A stretch of DNA of 64,000 bases from a bacterium (GCA_021825865.1 JAKAFU010000003.1:54085-118084), one strand, 5' to 3'. Shown: positions 48,564-57,610, counted from the first letter of the stretch. The notes: generated by a model not told the origin, from the sequence alone. A program made the numbers and translations.

Positions 48564-49898
48564 CTATAAATTATATCTTTTTATTTTTGTAATTAGTTTT
48601 TTTCTTGAAATTCCAAGTTCTTCAGCAGCTTTTGTTTGATTATAATCATTATTTTCCAGAGCGGAGCGTATCATATCTATTTCAAAATTTATTAACTTTG
48701 TATAATTAGAGAATTTATCTGCATTGTTTTTGAAATTTATGTCTTTTTGCGTTAAATGCCGCGGCAGATTAGATATTTCTATAGAATCGTATAAAGTAAT
48801 AATTATTGCCCTTTCTATTATATTTTCTAATTCTCTTACATTGCCCGGATAATTGTAATCAAGAAGAGCTTTAAGCGCGTCCTGCGAAATTGATTGAATG
48901 TTTTTATTATTTAATTCTGAATATTTCTTTATAAAATAATCTGTTAATTTTGGGATATCTTCCTTCCTTTCTCTAAGAGGAGGTATTGCTATATGACATA
49001 CATTAATTCTATAAAATAAATCTTCCCTGAACTTTTTTTGAATTATGGCTTCTTCTAAATCAATATTTGTTGCGCTTATAATTCTTGCGTTAAAATTAAT
49101 TTTTTCGTTTGAACCTATTTTATTAAATTCTCTTTCTTGCAGCACCCTCAGCAATTTGGATTGCATCAGTAAAGGCATTTCGCCAATCTCGTCTAAAAAA
49201 ATTGTTCCGTCTTTTGCAATTTCTAATTTTCCTTTTTGCGAATTTGCCGCTCCGGTGTAGGAACCTTTTTCATGACCGAACAACTCATTTTCAAACAATT
49301 CTGATGGAAAAGCGCTGCAATTTAACCCTATAAATTCTCCTTTTCTGCCGGAAAGTTCGTGAATTATTTTTGCGAATAATTCTTTGCCTGTTCCGGTTTC
49401 TCCCGTTATTAAAACATTTGAGTTTGATTGCGCTATTAAACTGACCTCTTCGATTAAATTTTTTATTGCCTTGCTATTGTAAATTAAATTTACATTAAAT
49501 AATTTAGGAGGTTCAATTTTATTTTGCTGCGGATTCTTTTTATTTAAAAGTATTTTTATATTATCTACTAACCCTTCAATATCAACAGGTTTAACTATAA
49601 AGTCATTTGCCCCCATTTTCATAGCTCTCACTGCGTTTTCTATATTTCCGTATGCAGTAATTAATATAAAGATAATATCGGGGTCTTTTTTTCTGACAAT
49701 TTCTAAAAAATCTATGCCGCCGATGCTATTTTTTATTTTTAAATCGCATAGTATTACGTCAAAATTATTATCATTAAATATTTGTATTGCCGTTTCAATA
49801 TTCGCGGCGCAAGTTACCTCAAAGTTAAATTTTTCTAAATTTAAACTTATTGTTTTTAGCAAATTTTCTTCATCGTCGATTAGCAAAATTTTTTTCAT
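48564..49898 (-). CDS. NtrC-family sigma-54-dependent response regulator
   Basis: 444 residues. Receiver with Asp52 (ILCDLKIKN), Thr/Ser ITAYG and IVKPVD; AAA+ domain with Walker A GETGTGKE (166-173), a sigma-54 contact loop reading GSYTGA at residues 212-217 in place of the usual GAFTGA, Walker B GTIFLDEIGEM and FREDLFYRINV; C-terminal Fis helix-turn-helix NQTKAAEELGISRKKLITKIK. Its kinase gene lies immediately upstream. The inverted repeats and sigma-54 promoter beyond the kinase gene are its most likely targets, controlling the beta-propeller genes. Confidence 0.93.
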   Translation of the reverse strand: MKKILLIDDEENLLKTISLNLEKFNFEVTCAANIETAIQIFNDNNFDVILCDLKIKNSIGGIDFLEIVRKKDPDIIFILITAYGNIENAVRAMKMGANDFIVKPVDIEGLVDNIKILLNKKNPQQNKIEPPKLFNVNLIYNSKAIKNLIEEVSLIAQSNSNVLITGETGTGKELFAKIIHELSGRKGEFIGLNCSAFPSELFENELFGHEKGSYTGAANSQKGKLEIAKDGTIFLDEIGEMPLLMQSKLLRVLQEREFNKIGSNEKINFNARIISATNIDLEEAIIQKKFREDLFYRINVCHIAIPPLRERKEDIPKLTDYFIKKYSELNNKNIQSISQDALKALLDYNYPGNVRELENIIERAIIITLYDSIEISNLPRHLTQKDINFKNNADKFSNYTKLINFEIDMIRSALENNDYNQTKAAEELGISRKKLITKIKRYNL

Positions 49899-49904
49899 AA
49901 CTTA

Positions 49905-51311
49905 TTAATTATTACAGGAAGGTTTAAATTGTATTGAAAAAATAGTTTTCCCTTTTTCTCTTTTTGCCTCTATCAGTCCCTTATGAATATTAATTATTTT
50001 ATATGAAATTGCGAGTCCTAATCCTGTTCCCGAATTTTTAGTGGTAAAAAACGGTTTAAAGATTTTTTTCATATCATCTTCAGGTATGCCGGCTCCGTTA
50101 TCTTCAAAATTCAAATGTATAGTATTGTTATTATTATCAAAATAACTTAGTATCCATATTTTTCCATTTACAATGGTTGCGGTTGCGTCAATTGCGTTAA
50201 TAATAATATTTATAAAGACCTGTTTCAGCATATCCTCGTTTCCGTCTATCTGCGGAATATTATCCTGCAAATTGATGTTTATTTCAATATTTAATTGCCT
50301 GATTTCATAATTAAGCAAATCTAATGTTTTCAAAATCAATTCATTAAGTCTTATTTTTGATAATTCTGAACCGCCGATTTTTGCAAAATTCATAAAGCTT
50401 ACCGAAAGATTATTGAGTCTGTCCGATTCTTTGTCTATTATATTTACCAGTTCTAACGCCTGATTGCTCTCTACTTCATTTTTAATATATTTATTGGCGG
50501 AACTTATTATATATACGGCATTTTTTACTTCATGGGAAACCATTGACGACATTTCTCCTATATAAGCCATGCAGTTTAATTCCTCTTTCTCTTTAGCCAG
50601 CTTTTCAATCGTCGTTATATATTCTTTTATGCTTAAAGCCATTGAATTAAACGCATTAATGATATTGCCTATTTCATCGTGAAATTCGCTTTTGATATTT
50701 ATATCATAATTTCCATTTTTGATTTTATCAATATTTTTATTAAGGTCAATGAGCGGATTTATTATAAATAGAACAATAAAATTCAGCAATATTAAGCCGA
50801 CTAAGATAAATATAAAACCTATGACAAAAAATCTTGCGGCAGCCCATAAGATTCTTTTATTTATAACTTCAGATTCTCTTTTTGTATTAAATGAAACAGC
50901 AGTAACGCCTATTAATTTTTTTTTATAGTAAATATTTTTTATAAAATATTTGTCAGATGTATATTTTTTACTGCTAAAAGGTAAAGATACGACTTTTGGA
51001 AATATAGAATTGTTAGAAAATAACTGAAAACCTTTATTGTTGTATATAGTAATATTTTTTAATGTTTTTGCCGGATAATATTTTAAGTTATATTGTAAAT
51101 CTTTAATATTGTAAGATATGATTGCGTGTTTAATTTTGGATACTAAATATTTAGCATCGGCGGAATTTTTTAATTCGGTTCTATATAGCAAAGTATTATA
51201 TATGGTAAATAGCGATATTATATCGCTTAAAAAAATAGTTATAAAAAGAACAATAAACGAGCTTATTAATATTTTCCATTTAATACTTAAATTCTTAATA
51301 AAATTTTTCAT
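49905..51311 (-). CDS. Membrane sensor histidine kinase, partner of the NtrC-type regulator
   Basis: 468 residues. Membrane helices at about 11-33 and 160-184 flank a periplasmic sensor domain of ~125 residues (probably a single Cache/PAS-like fold, by pattern only). HAMP linker ~184-238, HisKA with His260 in SHEVKNAVYIISSAN (the usual Pro after Asn is Ala), and ATPase domain with NEDMLKQVFINIIINAIDA and DNGAGIPEDDMKKIFKPFFTTKNSGTGLGLA. It is first in a two-gene operon with the regulator (six-base gap). The periplasmic domain suggests it senses an extracytoplasmic signal, consistent with the exported propeller targets. Confidence 0.9.
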   Translation of the reverse strand: MKNFIKNLSIKWKILISSFIVLFITIFLSDIISLFTIYNTLLYRTELKNSADAKYLVSKIKHAIISYNIKDLQYNLKYYPAKTLKNITIYNNKGFQLFSNNSIFPKVVSLPFSSKKYTSDKYFIKNIYYKKKLIGVTAVSFNTKRESEVINKRILWAAARFFVIGFIFILVGLILLNFIVLFIINPLIDLNKNIDKIKNGNYDINIKSEFHDEIGNIINAFNSMALSIKEYITTIEKLAKEKEELNCMAYIGEMSSMVSHEVKNAVYIISSANKYIKNEVESNQALELVNIIDKESDRLNNLSVSFMNFAKIGGSELSKIRLNELILKTLDLLNYEIRQLNIEININLQDNIPQIDGNEDMLKQVFINIIINAIDATATIVNGKIWILSYFDNNNNTIHLNFEDNGAGIPEDDMKKIFKPFFTTKNSGTGLGLAISYKIINIHKGLIEAKREKGKTIFSIQFKPSCNN

Positions 51312-51377
51312 ATATTTTTATTTTATATTATTATTGCAATATTATAAATTGTTTTTATAAAATAAATTAATTATTAA

Positions 51378-51416
51378 TTTGCCCAAATATGGGCAAAAAA
51401 AAGGTCCAAAATGGAC
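51378..51416. promoter_or_regulatory. Two similar inverted repeats: candidate enhancer (UAS) pair for the NtrC-type regulator
   Basis: Site 1: TTTGCCCA (51378-51385), AATA, TGGGCAAA (to 51397), perfect eight-base arms. Site 2: GTCCA (51404-51408), AAA, TGGAC (51412-51416), with TTGTCCA readable on the minus strand. Both share the pattern TGYCCA...TGGRC. Their centres are about 22-23 bases apart, near two helical turns. They lie 67-105 bases upstream of the kinase start (minus strand) and 72-110 bases upstream of the sigma-54 promoter, a typical enhancer position. Confidence 0.7.
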
Positions 51417-51488
51417 AAAGCGGATTTTTAAAGAATATTTTTAACGGTTTTTTCAGCATTATATCTTTATTTTTTTGCATGAAATTAT

Positions 51489-51504
51489 TGGCATATAAAT
51501 TGCA
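51489..51504 (+). promoter_or_regulatory. Sigma-54 (-24/-12) promoter ahead of the beta-propeller genes
   Basis: TGGCAT, five bases, TTGCA matches the consensus with one change (C to T in the sixth position). GG is at 51490-51491, GC at 51502-51503, giving a predicted start near 51515 and a leader of roughly 340 bases before the ATG at 51854. The long leader leaves room for an additional promoter nearer the gene. Confidence 0.8.
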
Positions 51505-51853
51505 TATTAAATACTCAAGAAAGACAAAATAAACACATAGAGATAGAAAAATAAATAATAGAGAGAATAGGAAGCAAAAAATTTCTAAATGTATAGCAAT
51601 TTATTAAAATAGTATTGAAAATCTAAATCAAAAATCAGAAGAGCGGAACAGTCAGTCATTCTGTATTTATGCACTTATATTTATGCAGTATAATGGTAAA
51701 TAGCCGCAAGATTTATACATTATCTTGATAAATTAACTTGATAATTTGTTTTGGCAGCTTAACTTTTCTACATAATTCATATAGTATAATGGTAAATAGC
51801 AGTAAGCAATTAATAATGTAAATTTAATTAAATGTAAATAAATTGGAGGTCTC
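51505..51853. other. Long untranslated leader of the first propeller gene, with an 18-bp direct repeat
   Basis: No ORF is supported. AGTATAATGGTAAATAGC occurs exactly at 51687-51704 and 51783-51800 (96-base offset); both copies include TATAAT, so one may act as a -10 box. GGAGG stands before the ATG at 51854. No known riboswitch is recognised. Confidence 0.6.
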
Positions 51854-53491
51854 ATGAAGAAAAAGTTTACTTTTTTAATAATCGGTCTGATTGCAGCAGC
51901 TGCTGCAGCGGCGATTTATTATACAGGTTTCATAAAATCTGCAGCATCCGCCAGAGAGATTAACGTAACACGGAAAAAGGTTGTTTTGACATCCCATTTA
52001 AGCGGCGTTGCAATGAAAGCTAAGATTGTTACATATAAAAACGATAATAAAACATTGTATAAAACAACTTATTATACTTACGGCAAAAATCCTTTGCCTA
52101 TGTGGACGGAGGTTAAGTATTTGCCGGAAAATAGACCTATAAATCCTGCAGCGTCGGGCAATTGGACTATATTTAACAAATTTAGGAACCATAATTCAAT
52201 CCTGAATTTGAATTTTCCCGCAGTATCGTGGAAATATAAACAATATGACGCTATTTCTCTAAAAGGATTATTTCCTTCCGTGGATGTTCTCGGCAAAACA
52301 AGAGGAGCCGTTATGTTTACGCAATTTGTCGGGGATTCCGTCGGTGTAAGCTATTATAACGGAATTGTTTATATTCCTTCAAATAACGATATGCTGTATG
52401 CCGTAAATGCGAAAACCGGCAAACTTATATGGAGAGCTACAACGGCAGGTTCTGTTATGTCTGTTCCTTTAGCGGTTAACGGCGTAGTTTATATTACAAT
52501 AGGCAATGCCGCTTTTAGCGGTGCGAACGGGCCTTTTGCAATACTTACCCATAATTTAAAAAATATAAGAAGGGGAGACGGCTACGGCGGAGTTTATGCT
52601 TTCAGCGCTTATTCCGGAAAACTTTTATGGGTTCGTTTTACTGCAGGAGAAGTTATGCCGACGGCTCTGTATATTAATAATATGTTGATATTTGCGAATG
52701 GTTCAGGTCGTATTTATGCTTTAAATGCTAAATCGGGTAAAATTATCTGGAAAAAATATATGGGAATATCATCTTTTACTTCGATGAGTTCAACTAATTA
52801 TTATACTATGCCGGATAAAAGAGTAATCGGGATTGTCGGAACTACTTTAGTAAAACAGCCTTTCGGCAAACTTGTAGCATTTAATATTAAAAATGGTAAA
52901 ACCGCATGGCAAGCAGTGCTTCCGAAGGAATATAAACCGTTTAACACAGGAATGGGGGATGTCAGTCCTGCCGTTGACCAGAAACACAATCTCGTAATTC
53001 AGGATACCATAGTGAATTTTAATAGAAAAACAAGAATGCTTAACAGCGCTATTGTAGCTGTAAAAGCTTCTACCGGCAGGGTTAAATGGGTAGATCTTTT
53101 AGGAAAAGGGTATGTTCCTCCTGCATTTAAAGGCGGTGTTCCGGTTATTCACGACGGAAGGATATATGTAGGTTCGCCGGTTACAAGCAAGATATATGCG
53201 ATAAATGAATTTACAGGAAAAGTGCTGTGGAGTTCAAAAATTCCAACCGTCTCAGTGCCTCCTAAAACAGCCGGAGGAGGAAGAGGAAATCCTGTTATAT
53301 ACGGAAATAAATTAATTCTTGCTGCAGGAGCATATATTTTTACATATAATGCAAATACCGGCAAGCTGCTAAAAAGATATTACACAGGAGGAAGGTTTGG
53401 TCTTGTAAATCCTGTTATAGTCGGTAAAACAGTTTTTGTTAGCAATAGTTACAATTATACTTTTGCAATACCTTTAAAAAAATTATTATAA
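51854..53491 (+). CDS. Exported PQQ-like beta-propeller protein 1 (tetrathionate-hydrolase-like candidate)
   Basis: 545 residues. An N-terminal signal or anchor (FLIIGLIAAAAAAAIYYTGF, about 6-26) is followed by a propeller built of repeats of the type (L)YAVNAKTGKLIW (residues ~181, ~289, ~341 and others), the PQQ-like/BamB pattern. No cysteine at all, so it lacks the vicinal Cys pair of quinoprotein alcohol dehydrogenases and has no haem CXXCH. Shared with protein 2: TGMGDVSPAV (365-374), FKGGVPVIHDGRIYVGSPVTS and GGRFGLVNPVIVG. Tetrathionate hydrolases of acidophiles have this fold; the assignment is inferred from this and from the two-component genes and sulfur-protein gene nearby. BamB-like or PQQ enzyme roles remain possible. 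Confidence 0.75.
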   Translation: MKKKFTFLIIGLIAAAAAAAIYYTGFIKSAASAREINVTRKKVVLTSHLSGVAMKAKIVTYKNDNKTLYKTTYYTYGKNPLPMWTEVKYLPENRPINPAASGNWTIFNKFRNHNSILNLNFPAVSWKYKQYDAISLKGLFPSVDVLGKTRGAVMFTQFVGDSVGVSYYNGIVYIPSNNDMLYAVNAKTGKLIWRATTAGSVMSVPLAVNGVVYITIGNAAFSGANGPFAILTHNLKNIRRGDGYGGVYAFSAYSGKLLWVRFTAGEVMPTALYINNMLIFANGSGRIYALNAKSGKIIWKKYMGISSFTSMSSTNYYTMPDKRVIGIVGTTLVKQPFGKLVAFNIKNGKTAWQAVLPKEYKPFNTGMGDVSPAVDQKHNLVIQDTIVNFNRKTRMLNSAIVAVKASTGRVKWVDLLGKGYVPPAFKGGVPVIHDGRIYVGSPVTSKIYAINEFTGKVLWSSKIPTVSVPPKTAGGGRGNPVIYGNKLILAAGAYIFTYNANTGKLLKRYYTGGRFGLVNPVIVGKTVFVSNSYNYTFAIPLKKLL

Positions 53492-53610
53492 TTACTTTAA
53501 ATGAAATGGTTAAATGCGGGCTGATTTGCGAAGGAATTGCTGATTTATTTAATTTCTGACCGCCGCCTGTATTTGAAAGATTTAAAAACAGAACATCTTT
53601 TAAAAAAGGC

Positions 53611-53738
53611 AAAAAGGTCTGGTTGATTTTCGTGTTAGCGTTGTGCTTATAAATCAGGTGTCTTTGAAATCAGATATCTTTGAAATCAGATATCTTTGAA
53701 ATCAGACATCTTTGACGACGAAAAAATCAGACCTTTTT
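53611..53738. repeat. Four 16-bp tandem repeats nested in an 11-bp inverted repeat
   Basis: Units AAATCAGRYRTCTTTG at 53651-53666, 53667-53682, 53683-53698 and 53699-53714; the middle two are identical and contain GATATC. They lie inside AAAAAGGTCTG (53611-53621) / CAGACCTTTTT (53728-53738). The right arm is followed by a T-rich end, so the outer pair may terminate transcription of the first propeller gene, with the tandem array sitting in the loop. Repeats between the two propeller genes could also be protein-binding sites. Confidence 0.85.
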
Positions 53739-53789
53739 TCTAACGTTTTAGTTTAATTGAGTTTCTTACAATCTTGTTTCTAAACATAA

Positions 53790-53853
53790 TTTTAGTTAGA
53801 TATATAAAGATATGTCAAATTTTTCAATATATTACTATTTTATCTAACTAAAA
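53790..53853. repeat. 13-bp perfect inverted repeat upstream of propeller gene 2
   Basis: TTTTAGTTAGATA (53790-53802) and TATCTAACTAAAA (53841-53853) are exact reverse complements with a 38-base spacer. No T run follows. It may be an operator for propeller gene 2, whose start is about 184 bases further on. No -24/-12 promoter was found here. Confidence 0.65.
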
Positions 53854-54036
53854 CTATATCTCCTTATTTCGTAAAATTCTTTAATTGTGCATTAACGGGA
53901 TAGTTTTATCTAAAAAATATTTAATTAATGAAATTGATAAAATCTGCTGGAAAAGTAATAATTTAGAATAAAATCTAAATCAGCGGCTTCAAATAATAGA
54001 CAGAATGAACAAATTAACATTAAAGGAATAAATTAT

Positions 54037-55641
54037 ATGATTAAAAAAATAATTGTAAAAAATAAGATTAGTTTTATGTTATTAGCGGCATTTGGGCTAT
54101 TTATTTTTATGTTTTCAGTATTTTCTGTATCAAATGTTTTTGCAGCGCACAATAAAGTTCCAATGGATCCGATTGGCAATACCCTTGATCCAAATAGCCC
54201 ATTTGCACCGTTATATTTGCCGCAAAATGCTCCAAAAGGCAAAAATATTGTCGGACCTGCTGCTTGGACTCATGCATACGGCAGGCCTGATCACAATGCC
54301 GCCTTTAATGTAAGTTTATTTGCTCCATCATGGATAATAGACGGGGTAAGATGGGATTTTCCTGAGGCACGTGCATGGCCGTTAAGCAATGTAAATCCTT
54401 TTGGTGCAAATATAAACGGAATTAAAGAATCTCTCGCGGTGCAGACTCAGTTTTTAGGAAATTCATTGGGTGTATCAATGGTTAAAGGTGTTGTTTATGC
54501 TGAAAGCGATGATATGTTCGTATATGCCGTAAATGCGCAGACAGGTAAATTAATCTGGCGCGTGAGTCCTGTAGGCAATAATTTAATGGGGAATCCGTTG
54601 GTAATAGGCAATCGTGTTTATGTATCAGCCGGCAGCGTCGGATTTAATTTTGACAACGTTATGCGCTTTATTAAAGACCCGGCGTCCGCAGGCAGAGGTG
54701 TAGATATTAGCTTTAACGGCATATATTGCCTAAATAGAAAAAATGGTCAATTATTATGGTATTTTCCGACAAAAGGGGATGCTATGCCAACCCCTGCATA
54801 TGCTTACGGTTCTTTGTTTATAAGTACCGGAAACGGTAATATTGACCGCGTTAATGCTAAGACCGGAAAGAAAGAATGGACGACCCATGTCGGCGGCATT
54901 GCCAATATGTCAAGTCCGGTTATCCGGCATCATATCGTCTATGCATCAATGTCTGTAATATCAGGGATTTACGCCCTTAATACTTTAAACGGCAAAGTGT
55001 TGTGGAAAGGAAATATTCCCGGCGCCACTAATACCGGAATGGGCGATGTTTCTCCGGCAGTTGCCGAAGGAATTGTTATAATGGATGCCGTTGCAAATCC
55101 TAAAACAATAAATGGAAAAGCGACGTTAGAAACCATTGTACGTGCTTTTAAAGCAAAGACTGGAAAGGTGTTATGGACGGACAATATGGGACGCGGTCCT
55201 AAGATTCCTGCTTTTAAAGGCGGTGTGCCTATGATTCATGATAATATTGTATATGTAGGTTCGCCTGTCACTTCAGACTATGAGGCTATTAATTTATATA
55301 CCGGACAAGTAAAATGGGCATGGCATATGCCTAATCCGGGTCCTGCAGGTTCAGGACGGGGAGCGCCGACATATTATCGCGGTGCTTTATATATTTCTAG
55401 CGGTCCGGATATCTATGCGGTTAATCCTAAAAATGGTCATCAAATTGGTTTCTATCACGTTGGAGGACGTTTTGGCATTGTTAATCCTACTATAGTAGGA
55501 GGTACTATTTATTTAGGCAATACGTGGGATTGGATAAATGCGGTACCGGTTAAAGATGTAAATCCTAATTTTGAACTAAAAAAGATAAATAAAGAAAACA
55601 GGAAATATATAGGCAGACATTTTAAATTTAAAAATTCTTAA
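54037..55641 (+). CDS. Exported PQQ-like beta-propeller protein 2 (tetrathionate-hydrolase-like candidate)
   Basis: 534 residues, a tandem paralogue of the preceding protein. Signal peptide to about residue 37 (FSVSNVFAA). Propeller repeats such as VYAVNAQTGKLIW, IDRVNAKTGKKEW, IYALNTLNGKVLW and YEAINLYTGQVKW. A single Cys (231). Shared motifs: TGMGDVSPAV at 333-342 (Asp337), FKGGVPMIHDNIVYVGSPVTS, GGRFGIVNPTIVG. A basic ~25-residue tail (KKINKENRKYIGRHFKFK) follows the propeller and is absent from protein 1. Asp337 lies at a position that could correspond to the catalytic Asp reported for acidophile tetrathionate hydrolase, but an alignment is needed. Same alternatives as for protein 1. Confidence 0.75.
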   Translation: MIKKIIVKNKISFMLLAAFGLFIFMFSVFSVSNVFAAHNKVPMDPIGNTLDPNSPFAPLYLPQNAPKGKNIVGPAAWTHAYGRPDHNAAFNVSLFAPSWIIDGVRWDFPEARAWPLSNVNPFGANINGIKESLAVQTQFLGNSLGVSMVKGVVYAESDDMFVYAVNAQTGKLIWRVSPVGNNLMGNPLVIGNRVYVSAGSVGFNFDNVMRFIKDPASAGRGVDISFNGIYCLNRKNGQLLWYFPTKGDAMPTPAYAYGSLFISTGNGNIDRVNAKTGKKEWTTHVGGIANMSSPVIRHHIVYASMSVISGIYALNTLNGKVLWKGNIPGATNTGMGDVSPAVAEGIVIMDAVANPKTINGKATLETIVRAFKAKTGKVLWTDNMGRGPKIPAFKGGVPMIHDNIVYVGSPVTSDYEAINLYTGQVKWAWHMPNPGPAGSGRGAPTYYRGALYISSGPDIYAVNPKNGHQIGFYHVGGRFGIVNPTIVGGTIYLGNTWDWINAVPVKDVNPNFELKKINKENRKYIGRHFKFKNS

Positions 55642-55697
55642 ATATTATATTAAAAATTAGAAAACAGCTGACAAAAATAATCTACATTTAAAATAAC

Positions 55698-55740
55698 AAA
55701 TGCGGGCAGCAGTTAATTCTAGATTTATGCCCGCATTTTA
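55698..55740. terminator. Bidirectional terminator between propeller gene 2 and the TolC-like gene
   Basis: AAATGCGGGCA (55698-55708) and TGCCCGCATTT (55728-55738) pair perfectly with a 19-base loop; flanked by A-rich sequence on the left and T-rich on the right, so it can work in both directions between convergent genes. Confidence 0.75.
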
Positions 55741-55868
55741 CGATTTGCAGCGGATGTTTTAACAGGTATTTATAAAAGAAAGGCATTTGATAATAACTTA
55801 GCGGAATTTCTAGATATAGCTTCGAGATTATATATTCAATAATGAAATAATATTATAAAAAATTAATA

Positions 55869-57314
55869 TTAAATTGTTCCTGTTACAAATTTTATATAAT
55901 ATTTATCAAGGTCAAGTTTATATAAGCTATTTATGTAATTTAATCTTGCCTGTTTATAATCGTCAAGCGTTCTGTCTAAGTTAATTAATGTAGTGATACC
56001 TGCATCATACCTGTTTTTTGTTATTTTGAGGGTTTTCTTCGCATTTAATGCTGCTAATTTTGCAACATTAGTATTGATTAAATCCGTTTTATATCTTAAA
56101 TACGCATTGCGCACCTGCATTTCAATTTTATCTTTAAACAAACTTTTATATTCTGCAGCAGTATTAAACGCCGTTTTAGATTTTTCTAAGTTATTATAAT
56201 CATGCATCCCTGAAAATATATTAAAATGAAACATAACGGTAAACATGTAGCTGTAAGCGTCACCAGGATGAAAAGTAGGAGCGTTGCTGTAATAATTATA
56301 GGCGGCAGATATTTTCGGCAAAAATTTCCCTTCAGCTTCTGTAATCCCGAGAGCCATATTTTTTTTGTTTAAAGCCATAGCTTTATAGTCTGGGCGATAT
56401 TTAAAGGCTCTACTCTGTAAAGTTTTCACAGATATTATTTTTCTAAACGGTTTAAATTTTAGATCAGTCGATAAATTAAATTTTGTATTAATCGGGATAC
56501 CTGCGGTGATGTTTAAATAATAAAGGGCTAGCCTGTAATTTTTATCGGCAGCCATTAATTTTTCTTTCATTGAAGCAAGTGCCACTTTAGCCCTCAATAC
56601 ATCAGAAGAGACAACCTGTCCCTGTTTGTACAAATTTATAGTTAAATTTTTATATACCCGCATGGTTTTAACCATATTTTTCATAAGATGTACATATTTT
56701 AAGGCTAAATCTGCGGAATAATAGGCTTTTGCTACATCATATAATACTTTTTGCTGAGATTCCGTTAAATTTTTCTTTAATGCGTCTTTATTGAGGGCGG
56801 CCCTTTTATACCCGAGATAAATTTTTCCGCCCATAAATATAGGTTCTTCAATCTGGAAATTTGATTCATAATTTTGAATCATTCCGGGATTATTTAAAAA
56901 CGACGGACTAAAATAATAGTTTGTATTCTGGTCTGTAAGGTCTCTCTGGTTTAATATATTCCCAAAAGCGTAAAGAGGATTATTAGTATTCATATAAATT
57001 TCATTAAAATTAATTTTTGGCAAAAATCCGCTAAAAGCCTCGTTTTCCTCATATGCAGAGGACTGTAATTTATATTTGGCAATTTTGATAAGCTTGTTAT
57101 GTTTCAACGCGTACAAAAAAGCTTGTTTTAAGGAAAGAGAATCCTTCGAAGGAACGTTAAAGAACGAAGCTGTTTTAAAATTTTTAACTGCCTCGGCATT
57201 ATTCACAAAATTCAGTAATATTGTTAAAAATACGCCGGTAAATATTATAGCAAATAATAAAAAATTTATTTTAGAATCAGATATTTTTACACTTTTTTCT
57301 ATTTCAATTTTCAT
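55869..57314 (-). CDS. TolC-family outer-membrane efflux channel protein
   Basis: 481 residues. N-terminal signal helix (about 15-42), then two repeats of the OEP type: long amphipathic helices such as KLIKIAKYKLQSSAYEENEAFSGFLPKINF and NKKNMALGITEAEGKFLPKISAAYNYY, each followed by beta strands. The C-terminal LINLDRTLDDYKQARLNYINSLYKLDLDKYYIKFVTG is the closing OEP pattern. No membrane-fusion or RND gene adjoins it, though a DHA2 MFS exporter gene lies 3.5 kb away on the same strand. Confidence 0.88.
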   Translation of the reverse strand: MKIEIEKSVKISDSKINFLLFAIIFTGVFLTILLNFVNNAEAVKNFKTASFFNVPSKDSLSLKQAFLYALKHNKLIKIAKYKLQSSAYEENEAFSGFLPKINFNEIYMNTNNPLYAFGNILNQRDLTDQNTNYYFSPSFLNNPGMIQNYESNFQIEEPIFMGGKIYLGYKRAALNKDALKKNLTESQQKVLYDVAKAYYSADLALKYVHLMKNMVKTMRVYKNLTINLYKQGQVVSSDVLRAKVALASMKEKLMAADKNYRLALYYLNITAGIPINTKFNLSTDLKFKPFRKIISVKTLQSRAFKYRPDYKAMALNKKNMALGITEAEGKFLPKISAAYNYYSNAPTFHPGDAYSYMFTVMFHFNIFSGMHDYNNLEKSKTAFNTAAEYKSLFKDKIEMQVRNAYLRYKTDLINTNVAKLAALNAKKTLKITKNRYDAGITTLINLDRTLDDYKQARLNYINSLYKLDLDKYYIKFVTGTI

Positions 57315-57610
57315 TTTCTTTTAGTATTTTATTAAATTATTTTGATTAAAATTAAGTATAGCATATACACAATCTATATAAATTAATATATATCAATAAT
57401 AAGATATATGCAAGTGATTTTTTAAAAATCTAAATTAATTTTGATTTATGATAAAAGAAAAATAAAATAAGAATTAACAGAGGTAAGTAAATTCAAAAAA
57501 ATTAATAAAATTGAAATAAATGCTTGAATTAAGCTAAAAATTGCGAAGACAAAAGATGAATTAAGCCGATATCAATATCAAAAGAAGCGATATAAAATAA
57601 TCATACCGGA

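Noticed and set aside
53651..53714. CRISPR array
   Set aside because: Units are contiguous 16-base tandem repeats without spacers and there are no cas genes.
51854..55641. Quinoprotein methanol/alcohol dehydrogenase for the propeller genes
   Set aside because: No vicinal cysteines, no haem motif, and almost no cysteine; the usual catalytic segments were not seen.
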